Below, one piece after another: positions 34,411 to 42,678 of a DNA stretch of 64,000 nt. The notes under the pieces were generated by a model. That model did no database searches. It saw nothing but the letters and a program-made list of their open reading frames with translations, and was not told the origin of the DNA. The position numbers were made by a program, and so were the translations under genes. The stretch covers positions 806,001 through 870,000 of the forward strand of contig NZ_CP172882.1 of the NCBI RefSeq assembly GCF_050529585.1. The letters run 5' to 3'. This DNA is from Enterococcus_D sp050529585. GTDB lineage: Bacteria; Bacillota; Bacilli; Lactobacillales; Enterococcaceae. Position 1 is the first letter of the stretch; each line of letters begins with the position of its first letter.

Positions 34411-35625
34411 ATGAAAAGTTTCAAAGCAACATTAATGGCTTGCTTTGCCGGGTACATTGTTCAGGCTATTATCAATAATTTCGCACCACTGCTTTTTTTG
34501 ACCTTTCAATCGCAATATCAACTACCAATCACCCAGATCACACTTTTGGTGAGTATCAACTTTTTGACCCAACTATTCGTTGATTTTGCAGCGATCTTTT
34601 TTGTGGATCGCATTGGGTATCGACCTTCGATCGTGGCAGCGCATGGATTTGCTGCGGCGGGTTTGATTGGATTGGCATTTTTTCCAGCACTTTTTCCTTC
34701 CCCATTTAGTGGATTACTCGCAGCAGTCGTCTTGTATGCTATCGGCGGCGGCCTCTTGGAAGTCTTGGTAAGTCCAATCGTTGAAGCCAGTCCAACCGAC
34801 CACAAAGAAAAGACAATGAGTCTGCTGCATTCTTTTTATTGTTGGGGCTATGTCGGGGTGGTTTTATTATCAACGCTTTTCTTTGCTATATTTGGCATCG
34901 CGCGTTGGCAGCTTTTGGCTGTGATTTGGTCGGTGCTGCCTATTGCCAATCTATTCGTCTTTTTGAAAGTACCGTTAGCACCGATCGTAGCAGAAGGAGA
35001 GCAAGGTTTAGCTACGCGCGGTTTATTCAAATTAAAAACATTTTGGCTGCTGCTTGTGATGATGGTCTGTGCAGGTGCTTCTGAACAAGCAGTCAGCCAG
35101 TGGGCCTCGACGTTTGCAGAGCAAGGGTTGGGTGTATCAAAAACCATAGGCGATTTATCAGGACCAATGGTTTTTGCACTTATGATGGGGGCTTCGCGCT
35201 TGCTTTATGGGCGTTTTGGCGAACGGATAGACCTCAAACGATTTATGGTATTTAGTTTATGTCTTTGTTTGATTGCCTACGGAATGATTGGCTTGGCGAA
35301 TATGCCGCTGATTGGTTTCTTAGGTTGCGGGATCAGCGGTTTTGCTGTTGGGATTTTGTGGCCAGGTATTTTCAGCTTTTCAGCGCAGTATATTCGCAAT
35401 GGCGGTACGGCGTTGTTTGCTTATTTGGCTTTAGCAGGTGACTTGGGCTGTTCCTTGGGGCCAGCCGTTGTGGGCAATGTTGTAGAATGGTCAGGGGCTA
35501 GTCTGCAGCTAGGGATCTTAGCGGCGGTGGTTTTTCCAGTACTGTTATTGATTGCACTGATCTGCTTGCAGCGAATCAGTAAAACAGAACAAAGTCCGTT
35601 AAACATACTGACAGATCAGGATTGA
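34411..35625 (+). CDS. MFS transporter (FucP/sugar-like)
   Basis: This 404-aa protein has twelve membrane segments. The N-terminus (CFAGYIVQAIINNFAPLLF) and the loop DFAAIFFVDRIGYRPSIVAAH fit the major facilitator superfamily motif A region. The second half has GASRLLYGRFGERIDLKRF. AAAGGAGG is 7 nt before ATG. A -10-like TATACT lies at 34384-34389. The substrate is not deducible. It stands alone between two terminators. Confidence 0.82.
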   Translation: MKSFKATLMACFAGYIVQAIINNFAPLLFLTFQSQYQLPITQITLLVSINFLTQLFVDFAAIFFVDRIGYRPSIVAAHGFAAAGLIGLAFFPALFPSPFSGLLAAVVLYAIGGGLLEVLVSPIVEASPTDHKEKTMSLLHSFYCWGYVGVVLLSTLFFAIFGIARWQLLAVIWSVLPIANLFVFLKVPLAPIVAEGEQGLATRGLFKLKTFWLLLVMMVCAGASEQAVSQWASTFAEQGLGVSKTIGDLSGPMVFALMMGASRLLYGRFGERIDLKRFMVFSLCLCLIAYGMIGLANMPLIGFLGCGISGFAVGILWPGIFSFSAQYIRNGGTALFAYLALAGDLGCSLGPAVVGNVVEWSGASLQLGILAAVVFPVLLLIALICLQRISKTEQSPLNILTDQD

Positions 35626-35634
35626 TTGACCTAG

Positions 35635-35670
35635 GCAAATGCTTTTCAGATGAAAGCATTTGCTTTTTTT
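35635..35670 (+). terminator. Terminator
   Basis: An 11-bp perfect stem (35635-35645 with 35653-35663), 7-nt loop, seven T's. Confidence 0.88.
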
Positions 35671-35686
35671 ATTTGACAAAAAGTGC

Positions 35687-35715
35687 TAGTCAAGCCAGCG
35701 GCTATCCGCTATACT
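35687..35715 (+). promoter_or_regulatory. Promoter of the APC transporter gene
   Basis: TAGTCA (35687-35692), 17 nt, TATACT (35710-35715). Confidence 0.5.
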
Positions 35716-35746
35716 TTGACTAATTCAACGTGAAGGAAGTGAAGGC

Positions 35747-37066
35747 GTGAAAAGTCAATTAAAAAAAGAAATCAGCTTTTTCGGGGCGCTATCGACCGTA
35801 ATGGGAACCGTGATTGGTGCAGGTGTATTTTTTAAAGCCGCGGCCGTTGTTCAGCAAACACAATCAACTGGACTGACATTATTGGTTTGGTTGCTCGCCG
35901 GATTCTTAACGATTTGCGGTGGCTTGACCGTTGCCGAATTAGCAACAGCTATCCCTGAAACAGGTGGCCCCATTCGCTACATTGAAAAGATTTATGGCAA
36001 GCTGCCCTCATTTTTACTAGGTTGGGCGCAAAGCATCATCTATTTCCCAGCCAATGTAGCAGCTTTAAGTATTATTTTTGCTACCCAATGTATCAATTTA
36101 TTCCATTTATCGAGCCATTATTTGATACCATTATCGATTTTGACCGCTTTAAGTGTGACATGTATCAATTTGTTGGGGACAAAAGCAGCTGCGAGTGTAC
36201 AGTCTTTTACATTGGCCATCAAATTGATTCCTATTGCATTGATCATTGTGGCAGGTTTGGTGTTACCTGGGCAAGTCGAGGTTTCTTTAGTCGATTTTTC
36301 TTCAAACAATCAACAGTCTGTATTGGCAGGGATCAGCAGTGCTTTATTAGCAACGTTATTTGCTTATGATGGTTGGTTAGGGGTCGGGAATGTGGCCGGT
36401 GAGATGAAACAGCCGGAAAGAGATTTGCCGAAAGCCATTATTTTTGGTTTGAGCTTTGTGACGTTGGTGTATGTGCTGATCAATGTGGCGTTTCTCAAAA
36501 CATTGCCTATTGATCAAATTGCAGGCAACTTGAATAGTGCATCAGAAACTGCGCTGGCTTTATTCGGCGCTTTCGGCGGCAAGCTGGTCACGATTGGGAT
36601 TTTGATTTCTGTTTATGGCGCTTTGAACGGGTACACGATGACGGGGCTGCGGGTACCTTATGCCATGGCTTTAGCAAACGAGATTCCTTTTAGCCAGACA
36701 TTTGCCAAACTAAGCAAACGGACCAGTGCGCCTTATGCGGCAGCGATCTTGCAAGTCAGTATTGCGTGCATCATGATTTTTCTCGGTACCTTTGACCTAT
36801 TGACAGATATGCTGGTTTTCGTGATGTGGGTCTTTAGTGTATTATTATTTATAGGTGTGATGATATTGCGCAAACGAAATCCCCACATGCACCGCCCATA
36901 TCGAGTCCCACTTTATCCAGTCACACCATTGATTGCTTTACTAGGGGGCTGCTTCATCTTGGTCATGACATTGATCACAACGCCTGGATTAGCGCTGATC
37001 GGCATGGGTGTGACAGCATTAGGGATCCCTGTATATTATGCGAAAGCGAAAGGAGTCATCAAATGA
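35747..37066 (+). CDS. APC-family amino-acid transporter
   Basis: This 439-aa protein has 12 membrane helices. The first helix has GTVIGAGVFFKAAAV (consensus unwound GxG motif of APC/LeuT-fold transporters), and AELATAIPETGGPIRYIEKIYG follows. It resembles the SteT/LAT exchanger branch. GTG start with a GAAGTGAAGG-type ribosome site. It overlaps by 4 nt a D-2-hydroxyacid dehydrogenase, suggesting uptake of an amino acid (or exchange with a hydroxy-acid) linked to redox metabolism; this is inference. Confidence 0.87.
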   Translation: MKSQLKKEISFFGALSTVMGTVIGAGVFFKAAAVVQQTQSTGLTLLVWLLAGFLTICGGLTVAELATAIPETGGPIRYIEKIYGKLPSFLLGWAQSIIYFPANVAALSIIFATQCINLFHLSSHYLIPLSILTALSVTCINLLGTKAAASVQSFTLAIKLIPIALIIVAGLVLPGQVEVSLVDFSSNNQQSVLAGISSALLATLFAYDGWLGVGNVAGEMKQPERDLPKAIIFGLSFVTLVYVLINVAFLKTLPIDQIAGNLNSASETALALFGAFGGKLVTIGILISVYGALNGYTMTGLRVPYAMALANEIPFSQTFAKLSKRTSAPYAAAILQVSIACIMIFLGTFDLLTDMLVFVMWVFSVLLFIGVMILRKRNPHMHRPYRVPLYPVTPLIALLGGCFILVMTLITTPGLALIGMGVTALGIPVYYAKAKGVIK

Positions 37067-38025
37067 AAATAGTTGTTTTAGATGGATATGCCCTTAATCC
37101 TGGAGATTTAGATTGGCATAAGATGGAAGAACTCGGCGATCTGACGGTTTATGAGCGAACTTCTTATACGGATAACACAGAGATCATCACACGTATAGGT
37201 GATGCAACTGCTGTTTTCACCAATAAAACTCCTTTGAACAAAGAAATTCTGCAAGCGTGTCCCCAATTGACCTATATCGGTGTGCTGGCGACTGGTTATA
37301 ATGTCGTTGATCTAAAGGCTGCCAAAGAACAAGGGATCACGGTGACCAATATTCCTAGTTACAGCACCAATGCCGTGGCTCAAGCGACATTTGCGTTGCT
37401 GTTAGAAGTCACCAATCAAGTAGGGCATCATAACCAATCAGTCCATCAAGGGGATTGGCAGCAGAGCAAAGATTTTTCTTATTGGCAAACACCTTTGACT
37501 GAGTTGGCAGGCAAAACACTGGGCTTGATTGGCTATGGTGCAATCGCACAAGCCGTCGCAATGATTGCCCATGCCTTTCAAATGGAGGTCATCTACTATA
37601 ATCATCGGCCAAAAGCGCCACAAGCTGAGTGGACCAAACAAGTAACATTAGACACCATTTATCAAGAAGCGGATATCATTAGTCTGCACGTGCCGCAGTT
37701 TCCTGAGACGGAAGGGATGATCGATCAAGCGGCTTTGGCGCAAATGAAAGATACAGCGATTTTGATCAATACAGCGCGAGGTGGATTATTGGATGAATCT
37801 GCGGTTGCTCAAGCATTGACGGATGGCAAAATTGCTGCCCTAGCAGCGGATGTGGTTTCCAAAGAACCGATTGCTGCTGATAACCCATTGTTACAAGCAC
37901 CAAATTGTTACTTAACCCCTCATATTGCGTGGGCACCAATTGAAACAAGAAAACGGTTGATGGAAATTGCTGTCGGAAATTTGACAGCGTTTATCCATAA
38001 GACGCCGCGAAATGTTGTTTCTTAA
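37063..38025 (+). CDS. D-2-hydroxyacid dehydrogenase (glycerate dehydrogenase-like)
   Basis: This 320-aa NAD-dependent dehydrogenase has Rossmann motif GLIGYGAIAQAVA (about 155-167), catalytic Arg in NTARGGLLDE, Glu in VSKEPIAADNPL and His in LTPHIAWAP. It interconverts 2-oxo acids and D-2-hydroxy acids. The N-terminus (VVLDGYALNPGDLDW) is typical of the glycerate/hydroxypyruvate reductase subgroup. ATGA overlap with the APC transporter gene means coupled expression. Confidence 0.9.
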   Translation: MKIVVLDGYALNPGDLDWHKMEELGDLTVYERTSYTDNTEIITRIGDATAVFTNKTPLNKEILQACPQLTYIGVLATGYNVVDLKAAKEQGITVTNIPSYSTNAVAQATFALLLEVTNQVGHHNQSVHQGDWQQSKDFSYWQTPLTELAGKTLGLIGYGAIAQAVAMIAHAFQMEVIYYNHRPKAPQAEWTKQVTLDTIYQEADIISLHVPQFPETEGMIDQAALAQMKDTAILINTARGGLLDESAVAQALTDGKIAALAADVVSKEPIAADNPLLQAPNCYLTPHIAWAPIETRKRLMEIAVGNLTAFIHKTPRNVVS

Positions 38026-38042
38026 AGCGTACGATCAAGCAG

Positions 38043-38153
38043 AAAGACTTTGACAACCAGAACCCTTTTCGTTGTATCCCTATCCGTGATACCTCAAGGA
38101 TAGCGGATGCTCCTTTGAGAGGGGTGATTGCTGGGCGTGTCAAAGTCTTTTTT
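38043..38153 (+). ncRNA. Structured RNA closed by a 13-bp terminator-like stem
   Basis: AAAGACTTTGACA (38043-38055) pairs perfectly with TGTCAAAGTCTTT (38138-38150), followed by a T-run to 38153. The 82-nt loop holds CTATCC/GGATAG (38080-38085 with 38098-38103), a competing ATCCG/CGGAT, and loop-loop complementarity between ACCTCAA (38091-38097) and the TTTGAG-GG segment (38114-38123). It may end the dehydrogenase transcript, be a stable small RNA, or regulate the YibE/F genes. No known riboswitch class is recognised. Confidence 0.5.
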
Positions 38154-38172
38154 AGATAGAAAGGGTCAAGAA

Positions 38173-39207
38173 ATGAAAAAATGGGTTTACTGCTTAGGTC
38201 TTATCGTGTTGCTTATGCTGAGTTGGCTGATTCAAGCCAAAAGCAGTGTCTTCTATAGTCAACCAATTTTGACCATATCCTCTGTGACAATAGAAGATGA
38301 TCAGCAAATCATTCAAGGAACCATGAAGAACGGCGCACAGAAAGGAGAACATTATACCCTTGTGGCGGATTACCACCAAAGCGCGGCGATTCATGCCCAT
38401 TATCAGCAAGGGCAACAGCTCTTGCTAACACAAAACGGAACCGAATGGCAAATCTTGTCGCAAAAACGAGATGGCTACCTGTTCTTTCTCTTTGGACTGT
38501 TTATTGGGATAGTTCTTATGATCGGCGGGAAAAAGGGGCTGCGGGCATTGCTCAGTGTTGTCATCAATACCGGACTAATCATCGGTATCTTATGGATCAA
38601 TAAACAATTGCCGCAGTTTTCATTACTTTTTTTGATGTTGCTGTTTACGATCGTATCGGTCATCTTTACGATGGGGATCTCATACACATTTCAGGCAATC
38701 GATGGACGTAAAGTAGCGGCTGTGTTGATCAGCGTGCTGAGTGCGTTTATGATTTGCTGGGTGTCGATGAATCTGCTCCATGACCAAGGGTTGCGGTATG
38801 AGGAGATGTCTTTTGTGACGCGGCCTTACCGCAGTATCTATCTAGCCAGTCTGTTGATTGGGGCGATCGGTGCCAGTATGGATAATGTGATCATGATCAT
38901 AGCCAGTCTTGATGAATTGCAACGAAATGATCCAAAGATCGAGGCACCCGCGAGATTGGCAGCAGGTCGTGCAATTGCGCAAGATACGACTTCATCTATG
39001 GTCAATGTGTTGCTGTTTGCTTATTTAAGCGGCAGTATGCCTGCGGTTCTATTTTATCTTGCCAATGGGTGGGCCTTTCAACAGGCCTTTGCCATGCACG
39101 CTTCTTTGGAGTTGCTGCGGGCTTTATGTGGGGGCTTTGCACTTGTGCTGTCAGTGCCGATCACGCTTTGGATCTATGAGATCCACCAACGGAGGTGCAA
39201 ACAATGA
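38173..39207 (+). CDS. YibE/F-like membrane protein, first of a pair
   Basis: This 344-aa protein has an N-terminal membrane segment, an extracytoplasmic beta-rich portion (about 25-105), then about 7 helices. It contains GAIGASMDNVIMIIASLDEL and ARLAAGRAIAQDTTSSMVNVLLFAY, the YibE/F signature. I chose ATG 38173 because upstream codons overlap the terminator arm; AAAGGG is the likely ribosome site. Its function is unknown in enterococci. The pair is retained together in many Firmicutes. Confidence 0.82.
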   Translation: MKKWVYCLGLIVLLMLSWLIQAKSSVFYSQPILTISSVTIEDDQQIIQGTMKNGAQKGEHYTLVADYHQSAAIHAHYQQGQQLLLTQNGTEWQILSQKRDGYLFFLFGLFIGIVLMIGGKKGLRALLSVVINTGLIIGILWINKQLPQFSLLFLMLLFTIVSVIFTMGISYTFQAIDGRKVAAVLISVLSAFMICWVSMNLLHDQGLRYEEMSFVTRPYRSIYLASLLIGAIGASMDNVIMIIASLDELQRNDPKIEAPARLAAGRAIAQDTTSSMVNVLLFAYLSGSMPAVLFYLANGWAFQQAFAMHASLELLRALCGGFALVLSVPITLWIYEIHQRRCKQ

Positions 39208-39974
39208 ATGTCTTATTTGTGCTGATTCTGCTGTTCTTATTATTGACATTTGCGGTATTTAGACAAGCAGGTCTTTTCCAAGTGACAGGGATTTTCATCA
39301 ATGTGATGATTTTCGTTTTGGTGCTGGTATTGATCGATCAAGGCTTGCCAATTCTGCTTGTTACAAGCGCAGGTTTTTTGACAGTCGCAGCAATCACTCT
39401 GTTTTTCATTAATGGGGTCAATGCCAAAACCAAGGTGGCGTTCTTTTGTGTCACAGTTTTTTTCTTGTTTTGTTTGCTGGTATTGCCGCTGTTGATCGAA
39501 GGGATCGGTATCCAAGGCTTTGCCCATGAAGAGCTGGATGAATTGGCGATGTATGATTTCGATGTACCTTTTGATTTTTCTGCGTTGGCCTTTGCTATTA
39601 TTTTAATGAGTTTTTCTGGTGCAGTAGCAGATGGAAGTATGGCTATCAGCACCGCTACCTATGAACTACTGCAAGCAGATCCAACCCTATCCTTCCAGGC
39701 ACTTCGACAAAGCAGTTTTCGGATCGTCAGTGAAGTATTGTCTTCAACGATCAATACCCTTTTATTTGCTTTTATGGGTAGTAATTTAGCGTTGATTATT
39801 TGGTTTCAAGATGTCCGGGAATCCTTCGCTACGCTGATCAATGCAAAATCGTTTGCAGCAGAAGTCGTGATTTGTTTAGTGACAGGAATGGCTGCTGTGG
39901 TGATATTGCCAATCACGGCGATTTGTGCAAGTTGGTATTTTTATCGAGGGAAAAGTGATTTGGAAAAGAAGTGA
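39204..39974 (+). CDS. YibE/F-like membrane protein, second of a pair
   Basis: This 256-aa protein has about seven helices and FSGAVADGSMAISTATYELL and SFRIVSEVLSSTINTLLFAF, paralogous to the segments of the upstream gene. ATG 39204 overlaps the upstream stop (ATGA) and has GGAGG 7-8 nt before it. It probably forms a heteromer with the first protein; the transported or sensed compound is unknown. Confidence 0.82.
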   Translation: MNVLFVLILLFLLLTFAVFRQAGLFQVTGIFINVMIFVLVLVLIDQGLPILLVTSAGFLTVAAITLFFINGVNAKTKVAFFCVTVFFLFCLLVLPLLIEGIGIQGFAHEELDELAMYDFDVPFDFSALAFAIILMSFSGAVADGSMAISTATYELLQADPTLSFQALRQSSFRIVSEVLSSTINTLLFAFMGSNLALIIWFQDVRESFATLINAKSFAAEVVICLVTGMAAVVILPITAICASWYFYRGKSDLEKK

Positions 39975-40040
39975 TCAGACTATTGCAATGGAATAGTTGA
40001 GGGTTATTTTATAGGTTGATCAATAGAAATTCAAAAATAA

Positions 40041-40075
40041 AAAACGTTATCCGCTGTTACAAGGGATAACGTTTT
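40041..40075. terminator. Bidirectional terminator
   Basis: AAAACGTTATCC with GGATAACGTTTT (40041-40052 and 40064-40075), flanked by A- and T-runs. It serves the YibE/F pair and the convergent LacI gene. Confidence 0.88.
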
Positions 40076-40104
40076 TTACTTTTTGTTTTATTTTATGGAC
40101 ATCC

Positions 40105-41106
40105 TTATATAGCAGTGATGAAACTTTTACGCTCAATCAACTCAGCACCTAACAGGATGGTTTTGGTGATTTTTCTGCGATAAATAATTTGGTCAACCAA
40201 TGAATCTACAGCTGTTTTAGCTAACTCCTCGACGTCTATCTTGAAAGTCGTCAGAGGCGGAGAAACGAACTTAGCGATCTCATTGTCGTTGATACTGATA
40301 AGTTCCATGCGATCTGGGATGGTGATCCCACGTTCGTTTAGGGCTTGTAAAACACCAACAGCTATCGTATCGGAAGATACAAATAGGCATTCAGGTAAAT
40401 CATCTTTTAATACGTCAACCATTTCTGAAGCCAATTGATAGCCGGTTTCAACTGAAAATTTTCCCCTAGAAAAAATAAAATCGTCATTCAAAAGTTGTTG
40501 TTGAGACAATGTCTGACGAAAAACTTCCTCACGGCTATCCATTTCTTCCAATCCCGTGTCTGGATTAAAATAGCTGCCCCCAATGAAACCAATCTTATTG
40601 TATTTTTTCTTGAGAAACAAATCGATTGCTGTTCGCGTCATACGATCTGTATCTGGTTTGACCGTATCAAATAAATCTGCCCGCGGATTGATTTCTAAAA
40701 TTACGCCAAATTCACAAACATGTTTAAATGATTGGATTTCTTTTGTGCTAAAAGAACCGATTCCGATAAAACCAGAAACATGGTTTAACGTTTCTATGAC
40801 ATCATCTTCGTGTGTAATCAAACAAATCTCTAGATTGTTGATTTTTGCATATTTCTCTAAAGAAGTCCTAAGATGACGAAAGTATAAATCTTGCAGTTCT
40901 TCTTGTTCTGTTAACCAAAAAAGTACCGCGATTTTCTCTAATGTAGTGTTGATCTTTGACCGATCATAACCTAATGAAAGGGCTGTATGGATGATTTTAT
41001 TTCTCGTATCAGGTGAAATAGACAATGATTCGTCACCTTTTAGCAGGCGAGAAACAGTCGCCTGAGAGAAACCTGCGTGTTCTGCTATTTTTTTTATAGT
41101 AACCAA
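40105..41106 (-). CDS. LacI-family regulator of the galactan locus (GanR-like)
   Basis: This 333-aa repressor has the LacI HTH (TIKKIAEHAGFSQATVSRLLKG, residues 3-24), the linker region, and a sugar-binding core with ISINDNEIAKFVSPPLTTFKID near the C-terminus. The start is TTG 41106, 8 nt after AAGGAGG. An upstream in-frame extension exists but runs through the promoter and is rejected. It is divergent from a binding protein/permease/GH42 operon. Its own -35 overlaps an 18-bp palindrome, implying autorepression. Confidence 0.9.
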   Translation of the reverse strand: MVTIKKIAEHAGFSQATVSRLLKGDESLSISPDTRNKIIHTALSLGYDRSKINTTLEKIAVLFWLTEQEELQDLYFRHLRTSLEKYAKINNLEICLITHEDDVIETLNHVSGFIGIGSFSTKEIQSFKHVCEFGVILEINPRADLFDTVKPDTDRMTRTAIDLFLKKKYNKIGFIGGSYFNPDTGLEEMDSREEVFRQTLSQQQLLNDDFIFSRGKFSVETGYQLASEMVDVLKDDLPECLFVSSDTIAVGVLQALNERGITIPDRMELISINDNEIAKFVSPPLTTFKIDVEELAKTAVDSLVDQIIYRRKITKTILLGAELIERKSFITAI

Positions 41107-41125
41107 TCTGTTCACCTCCTTACAC

Positions 41126-41165
41126 AGTATACGACATCTATCATCTTTAGTAAATAAATTTACTA
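41126..41165 (-). promoter_or_regulatory. lacI-type gene promoter with operator A
   Basis: On the minus strand TTTACT (41154-41149), 17 nt, TATACT (41131-41126). The -35 lies inside TAGTAAATAAATTTACTA (41148-41165), a palindrome with 8-bp arms and a 2-nt centre. Confidence 0.75.
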
Positions 41166-41270
41166 CAAATAGGGCGAGCAATTTTTTTGCTGTTCCTCTT
41201 GCTAATGAGAAACTTTCCCCTGTGATAATAGAAATGATTCGTTGTTGTAGTAAAAAATAGATATTAATTT

Positions 41271-41310
41271 TAGTAAATCTATTTACAAATATTGTAAAAT
41301 AATTTATTAT
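41271..41310 (+). promoter_or_regulatory. Galactan operon promoter with operator B
   Basis: TAGTAAATCTATTTACAA (41271-41288) repeats operator A with 15 of 18 identical bases. It overlaps the -35 TTTACA (41282-41287), which is followed by 17 nt and TATTAT (41305-41310). Confidence 0.78.
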
Positions 41311-41318
41311 AGTTTTCG

Positions 41319-41333
41319 TGGATAGCGTTTTCA
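41319..41333 (+). promoter_or_regulatory. cre-like CcpA site
   Basis: TGGATAGCGTTTTCA matches the cre consensus at 13 of 15 positions. It is just downstream of the -10 of the galactan operon, so it would block early transcription in glucose. Confidence 0.55.
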
Positions 41334-41356
41334 TAAAAAGAATAGGAGTGAATGTA

Positions 41357-42625
41357 ATGGCAAAAAAATTTTCGAATATGCTTTTTTTAGGACTTGCAGC
41401 TGTAACTTTAGGCGCATGTGGTCCCCAAGGAGAGAGCACAGATAGCACAAACACACAAAAAGACAATGGCAATGATTACGATTTATTGGTTTGGGAAGAT
41501 CAGGCAAAATCAGATGGGATTGCAGATGCTGTTAAGCAGTTTGAAGAAGAACATGATGTGACTGTTAAAGTTGTCGAAAAGGCTTATGGTGGACAAATTG
41601 AAGATTTACGATTGGATGGCCCAGCTGGAACCGGTGCGGATGTTATCACAATACCAGGCGATCAAATCGGCACAGCTGTGACAGAAGGTTTATTAAAGGA
41701 GCTATCAGTCGACGATGCTACACAAGCGATTTATACTGAATCTGCCATGCAATCGCAGATAGTTGACGGAAAAGTATTTGGTTTGCCAAAAGCTGTTGAA
41801 ACACAAATTTTGTACTACAATAAAGCACTTATTTCAGAAGAAGAATTGCCTCAAACAACAGATGAATGGCTATCTTATTCAAAATCTGTTTTAGGCGATG
41901 ATAGTTACGGCTTATTGGCTCTATGGGATCAAATTTATTATGCACAAGGTGTACTTGGTGGCTATGGTGGCTATGTTTTCGGTACAAATGCTGATGGTTC
42001 ATACAATCCGGATGATATTGGCTTAGCGAATGATGGGGCAATCGAAGGTGCTGATTATATCCAACAATTTTATGATGAAGGTGTTTTTCCATCAGGAATC
42101 GTGGGGGAACAGGGAATCAATGTGCTTGACTCATTATTTACAGAAGGGAAAGCTGCGGCTGTCATTTCAGGTCCATGGAATTTAGCTCCTTATAAAGAGG
42201 CCGGTATAGACTACGGTGTGATGGAACTGCCTGTCCTTGGAAATGGTGAGCATATGGGCTCATTCATTGGTGTGAAAAGTTACAACGTCAGCAGTTATTC
42301 ACAAAACGCCGAATTAGCAGAAGAATTTGTTAAATTCATCAGCAACGAAGAAAATTCAAAAGTACGATATGAAAAAACAGAAGAAGTGCCAGCGGTTGCT
42401 GCTTTAGCAGTGGATGCATCTGTGCTGGAAAGTGAAAGTGCAGCTGCCATTGCGGCCCAATCACAATACGCAGAACTGACACCAGGAATCACTGAAATGA
42501 ATGCTGTATGGGAACCTATAGATGCTGCATTACAGACGATAGCTACAGGCAAAGCCGAAGCCAAAACAGCACTTCCCCAAGCAGTTGATCAGATCAAATC
42601 ATCTATAGCAGCCATTCAAAACTAA
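41357..42625 (+). CDS. Sugar ABC transporter binding lipoprotein (GanS/MalE-like)
   Basis: This 422-aa lipoprotein has a signal MAKKFSNMLFLGLAAVTLG, a lipobox LGAC and a Ser/Thr/Asn-rich linker. The family 1 solute-binding fold follows (LLVWEDQAKSDGIADAVKQF, GPAGTGADVITIPGDQIG), as in maltodextrin or galactooligosaccharide binding proteins. ATG 41357 has AGGAG 7-8 nt upstream. It leads an operon with two permeases and a GH42 enzyme, pointing to beta-1,4-galactooligosaccharides. Confidence 0.88.
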   Translation: MAKKFSNMLFLGLAAVTLGACGPQGESTDSTNTQKDNGNDYDLLVWEDQAKSDGIADAVKQFEEEHDVTVKVVEKAYGGQIEDLRLDGPAGTGADVITIPGDQIGTAVTEGLLKELSVDDATQAIYTESAMQSQIVDGKVFGLPKAVETQILYYNKALISEEELPQTTDEWLSYSKSVLGDDSYGLLALWDQIYYAQGVLGGYGGYVFGTNADGSYNPDDIGLANDGAIEGADYIQQFYDEGVFPSGIVGEQGINVLDSLFTEGKAAAVISGPWNLAPYKEAGIDYGVMELPVLGNGEHMGSFIGVKSYNVSSYSQNAELAEEFVKFISNEENSKVRYEKTEEVPAVAALAVDASVLESESAAAIAAQSQYAELTPGITEMNAVWEPIDAALQTIATGKAEAKTALPQAVDQIKSSIAAIQN

Positions 42626-42678
42626 TGAGGTGGGCGGCGGTCACGCCGCCTATTCTTTAAGCATAGGAGGAGTCAAAG

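Noticed and set aside
41107..41472. N-terminal extension of the LacI regulator
   Set aside because: It runs through the divergent promoters and operators. The HTH begins right after a TTG with a strong ribosome site.
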